From an uncultured Geobacter sp. (GTDB lineage: Bacteria; Desulfobacterota; Desulfuromonadia; Geobacterales; Geobacteraceae): a DNA stretch of 8,300 bases. Each line of letters begins with the position of its first letter. The first letter of the stretch is position 1. Shown here in pieces: positions 5,935 through 8,300 of this stretch. The stretch spans positions 1 to 8,300 of the forward strand of contig CALABV010000219.1 of assembly GCA_937886325.1 (NCBI GenBank), written 5' to 3'. A model generated the notes under the pieces. The model was not told the origin of the DNA and did no database searches. It saw nothing but the letters and a program-made list of their open reading frames with translations. Made by a program: the position numbers and the translations under genes.

Positions 5935-7821
5935 CTATCCGATACTCTTCGCATATTCCGTCTCAATCTCTCCGACAAGCTTGTACAGACCTTCATCCCC
6001 GGTCGTCCCGCTCGAACCTTCGAGGGTAACGGTCGTGACATACCTGTCCACGGGCGCCCCGAGAATCATGAAAACGGGTATCTTCCGTGTCCGCGGGTCA
6101 CCCTTGAATCCCGACAGAATTTCCTCAAGCCGGTCTCTGGGGTATAAGCCGACAATAATGGCAAGGGGATGGGATTTTTCCGACTCCTGCAGCGCCTGTC
6201 GCGGATCGCCGTACACGGCCGACCTGTACCCGGCCGCACCGAGCAGGACCTGGAGCGTTCTCGTCTCCTCACTGTCCGACGACAGAAGCAGGACCGTCCC
6301 GGCACGTACGCGGCATTTTTCAAAAAGCGAGACAATCACGTACTTGTCGAACGGTTTCGTCAGATAGCCGTGCACCGCCAGTCGCGGCTCATCCCCGTGC
6401 AGAACGAGCAGTGACGTGAGAAGGATACGCACCCCTCCGTTCCGCGCGCATCCGACAAGCTCCCCGAACCCGGCCCAGTCGCCGGGGACATCGGAGACGA
6501 TGAGCCCCGGACGCATGCTTTTCACCACATCGGACGCTCTCCGAGGGGTATCGGCGCCGAGCGTCATATATCCCAGGTCTTCCAGCTTCTTTCTGAGAGA
6601 ACGCCGGGATACGGTATCCGAAGACACAACGAGTATGGGTTTGTACAGACCGATATGCTCTTTCAGCGGCATGGAGACCATCGGCTCCGCATCCGTCATT
6701 CCGGACACGGCAACGGGTATGGTGAAGAAAAACGTGCTCCCCTTCCCTATTTCGCTGTCAACCCATATCTTTCCGCCATGGAACTCAACGATGCTCTTCG
6801 AGATGCTCAACCCCAGACCTGAACCTTTCGGTCGCCCCGGCGCATGTTCGGCGATTCGGCAGAAGGGCTTGAATATCAGCTCCGTTTCCTCGGGGAAAAT
6901 ACCCTCGCCGGTATCCGACACGAAAAACTCCACGAATCCTCCGCTCAAACGCGCGCCCAGTGATACCCGGCCTTCGTGGGTGAACTTCACCGCATTGTTC
7001 AGCAGGTTCACCAGCACCTGAATCAACTGGTTCCGGTCGCCCCGCACATCCGGGACACCGTTCGCGTCGCGCAGCTCCAGCGACAGACCTTTTTCCAACG
7101 CCATGGGACGCACTATCGCGGCGCTTTCCCTGAGCACTTCCCCCGGTTGTACCGGGCACGGCGAAAAACCTGTGTTTCCCGTCTCGATCCTCACCAGATC
7201 GAGCATTCCGGTGACATAGCCGGAAAGCTTTTCGCTCTCGGTGTTTATGATAGAGAGAAACTCTTTCTGGGTTTCCGGTTCGATATCATCATAATTCATC
7301 AGTATTTCAGAGTAGGACTGGATAGAGGAAAGCGGGGTGCGCAATTCATGGGAGACGTTCGAGAGAAAATCGGTCTTGTTCCTGTCGAACTCCTGGAGTT
7401 TCCGGTGGGCATCCGACAGTGCGTCCAGGGCGGTCTGCAGGTTCATGTTCTTATGGGTGAGTTCATTGCCGAGGCTTTCAAAGGTCGCGATGGCGTTCTC
7501 GTAGCGGAACCGCTCCCGCCGGATCCGCTGCGCGCAATACCCGGCGACCAGCACTGCCAGGAAGAAGGCCGCGATCTCTGCGATAAGAGCCGGTGGATTC
7601 ACCGTAACGGGCGGGACCGGGATACAGAGCAGAGGGAAAAAAATGGTAAAGGCCAGCCCCGCACCCAGGAGAACCCGCTTCGACAAATAGAGGGAAAGGA
7701 GTCCGATGAGCGGATAGTACAGGAACCTGGCGGGACTCTGGATGCCGCCGGTAAACAGGCAGACGGGAAGAAGGAAAGGGATAAGGGAGCCGAGAAGGAT
7801 GGAATGGATATCTCTCTTCAT
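5935..7821 (-). CDS. Membrane hybrid histidine kinase with two degenerate receiver-like domains
   Basis: Sensor kinase of 628 residues. The N-terminal quarter carries about four hydrophobic segments (near 7-24, 31-48, 50-68 and 78-97) with no large periplasmic domain, suggesting sensing in or at the membrane. A helical linker (about 103-148) leads to the phosphoacceptor helix SNVSHELRTPLSS with His158. The ATPase domain has the N box VNLLNNAVKF (271-280), DTGEGI (303-308), FKPF (317-320) and GSGLGLSIS (333-341), all intact. Two receiver-like domains follow. REC-1 (about 395-505) keeps an Asp at the phosphoacceptor position (444), Thr469 and Lys489 but has SSD where the acidic pocket DD should be. 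REC-2 (about 508-622) also has SSD, has Gly558 in place of the phosphoacceptor and no clear conserved Lys. Its ATG overlaps the upstream regulator's TGA by 4 bp with a weak Shine-Dalgarno, implying translational coupling. Phosphate transfer to the free regulator encoded next to it is the likely route; that is inference. Confidence 0.93.
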   Translation of the reverse strand: MKRDIHSILLGSLIPFLLPVCLFTGGIQSPARFLYYPLIGLLSLYLSKRVLLGAGLAFTIFFPLLCIPVPPVTVNPPALIAEIAAFFLAVLVAGYCAQRIRRERFRYENAIATFESLGNELTHKNMNLQTALDALSDAHRKLQEFDRNKTDFLSNVSHELRTPLSSIQSYSEILMNYDDIEPETQKEFLSIINTESEKLSGYVTGMLDLVRIETGNTGFSPCPVQPGEVLRESAAIVRPMALEKGLSLELRDANGVPDVRGDRNQLIQVLVNLLNNAVKFTHEGRVSLGARLSGGFVEFFVSDTGEGIFPEETELIFKPFCRIAEHAPGRPKGSGLGLSISKSIVEFHGGKIWVDSEIGKGSTFFFTIPVAVSGMTDAEPMVSMPLKEHIGLYKPILVVSSDTVSRRSLRKKLEDLGYMTLGADTPRRASDVVKSMRPGLIVSDVPGDWAGFGELVGCARNGGVRILLTSLLVLHGDEPRLAVHGYLTKPFDKYVIVSLFEKCRVRAGTVLLLSSDSEETRTLQVLLGAAGYRSAVYGDPRQALQESEKSHPLAIIVGLYPRDRLEEILSGFKGDPRTRKIPVFMILGAPVDRYVTTVTLEGSSGTTGDEGLYKLVGEIETEYAKSIG

Positions 7822-8198
7822 GGAGACGGCTTCCCGAGGACCGCCCGCACCCTGGCGACGACCTCTTTCGGGCTGAACGGCTTGGTTATGAAACCGTCCG
7901 CACCGCTGGCGAGGCTTTGATCCCGATCCAGTTCCTGTCCCTTGCAGGTGAGAATGATCACATGGATATCCCTGAGCGCCTCATCGCGCTTGATAATTCC
8001 ACATATCTCATTTCCCGTTCTCTTCGGCATGATGAGGTCGAGAAAAATCAGTCTCGGCATCATCTCCCGGATCTTCTCCAGCGCCTCGTCACCGTTGGAG
8101 GCGGTCTCTACGCTGTACCCCTCCTTCACGAAAACAAAGCTCAGAGCTCGGACGATATGCGGCTCGTCATCTGCGATGAAAATGTCTAGATCGGCCAT
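7818..8198 (-). CDS. Single-domain response regulator (stand-alone receiver, CheY-like fold)
   Basis: Small cytoplasmic receiver of 126 residues with no output domain. The phosphorylation site is complete: acidic pair in IADDEP (Asp10, Asp11), phosphoacceptor Asp54 in FLDLIMP, Thr84 in ILT and Lys106 in ITKPF. Such proteins act by binding a partner or relaying phosphate rather than binding DNA. It is the first gene of the operon, overlapping the kinase start by 4 bp, so it is the obvious partner of that kinase, whose own receivers look defective. ATG 8198 is chosen for its position just downstream of a good promoter candidate and a modest GGTGA about 4 bases upstream. CheY itself is not implied: no chemotaxis genes are nearby. 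Confidence 0.95.
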   Translation of the reverse strand: MADLDIFIADDEPHIVRALSFVFVKEGYSVETASNGDEALEKIREMMPRLIFLDLIMPKRTGNEICGIIKRDEALRDIHVIILTCKGQELDRDQSLASGADGFITKPFSPKEVVARVRAVLGKPSP

Positions 8199-8239
8199 AA
8201 TTCACCAGGGACGGGGGATGGAAGCAATCTTCGTGTGAA

Positions 8240-8267
8240 AGTATACATCAAATCGTTTTATTGTCTT
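8240..8267 (-). promoter_or_regulatory. Sigma70-like promoter for the regulator-kinase-HD-GYP operon
   Basis: On the - strand, -35 AAGACA (8267-8262) is separated by 16 bases from -10 TATACT (8245-8240). These match the TTGACA and TATAAT consensus at 4 of 6 and 5 of 6 positions, within a locally AT-rich stretch of otherwise GC-rich DNA. A start of transcription near 8233 would give a leader of about 35 nt before ATG 8198. This is a by-eye prediction. Confidence 0.55.
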
Positions 8268-8300
8268 ACCTGAATTTGGTTCGCCGCTGAAATCCGTTAC

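Noticed and set aside
6976..7920. Long + strand ORF (314 codons) opposite the histidine kinase and regulator
   Set aside because: It is antisense to genes with clear motifs, its product is low in hydrophobic structure and rich in Gln, Arg and Gly, and long antisense frames are common in GC-rich coding DNA.

Overview
The window is GC-rich and densely coded. It looks like chromosomal DNA of a free-living Gram-negative bacterium. A Geobacter-like (Desulfuromonadales) deltaproteobacterium is my guess, from the gene mix (ECF transporter, SNF-type sodium symporter, multi-receiver histidine kinase, HD-GYP protein) and a REP-like palindrome of the TTCGACAAGCTCA type. No rRNA or taxonomic marker confirms this. 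I see no tRNA, CRISPR array, insertion sequence or phage gene.

Left region (1-2769, + strand): a group II-style ECF vitamin or metal importer. A double-ATPase gene (EcfA-A' fusion), cut by the window edge inside its first Walker A motif, overlaps by 4 bp an EcfT transmembrane coupling protein. After 166 bp holding a REP-like palindrome comes a small hydrophobic protein that fits an S (substrate-capture) component. The substrate cannot be read from the sequence.

Middle region (2809-4504): a complete sodium-dependent amino-acid symporter of the NSS/SNF (LeuT-like) family on the - strand, convergent with the S gene. Upstream of it are 331 bp without a gene. This stretch holds a long imperfect palindrome of about 164 bp and, next to the upstream operon, a terminator-like hairpin whose loop contains that operon's last stop codon.

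Right region (4505-8300, - strand): a signalling operon read right to left. It has a sigma70-like promoter, a single-domain response regulator, a membrane histidine kinase with two degenerate receiver-like domains at its C-terminus, and a GAF/HD-GYP cyclic-di-GMP phosphodiesterase with a Cys-rich N-terminal region. The first two genes overlap by 4 bp and the third follows within 26 bp, so they are very likely one transcript. The inferred circuit is: kinase senses a membrane or redox/metabolic cue, phosphorylates the free receiver, and the pathway is tied to cyclic-di-GMP breakdown. The direct link between receiver and HD-GYP protein is not shown by sequence.

I found no clear novel defence or mobile system. 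The items most worth a second look are the two palindromic elements, the degenerate double receiver of the kinase, the Cys-rich sensor of the HD-GYP protein, and the orphan-looking ECF S component.
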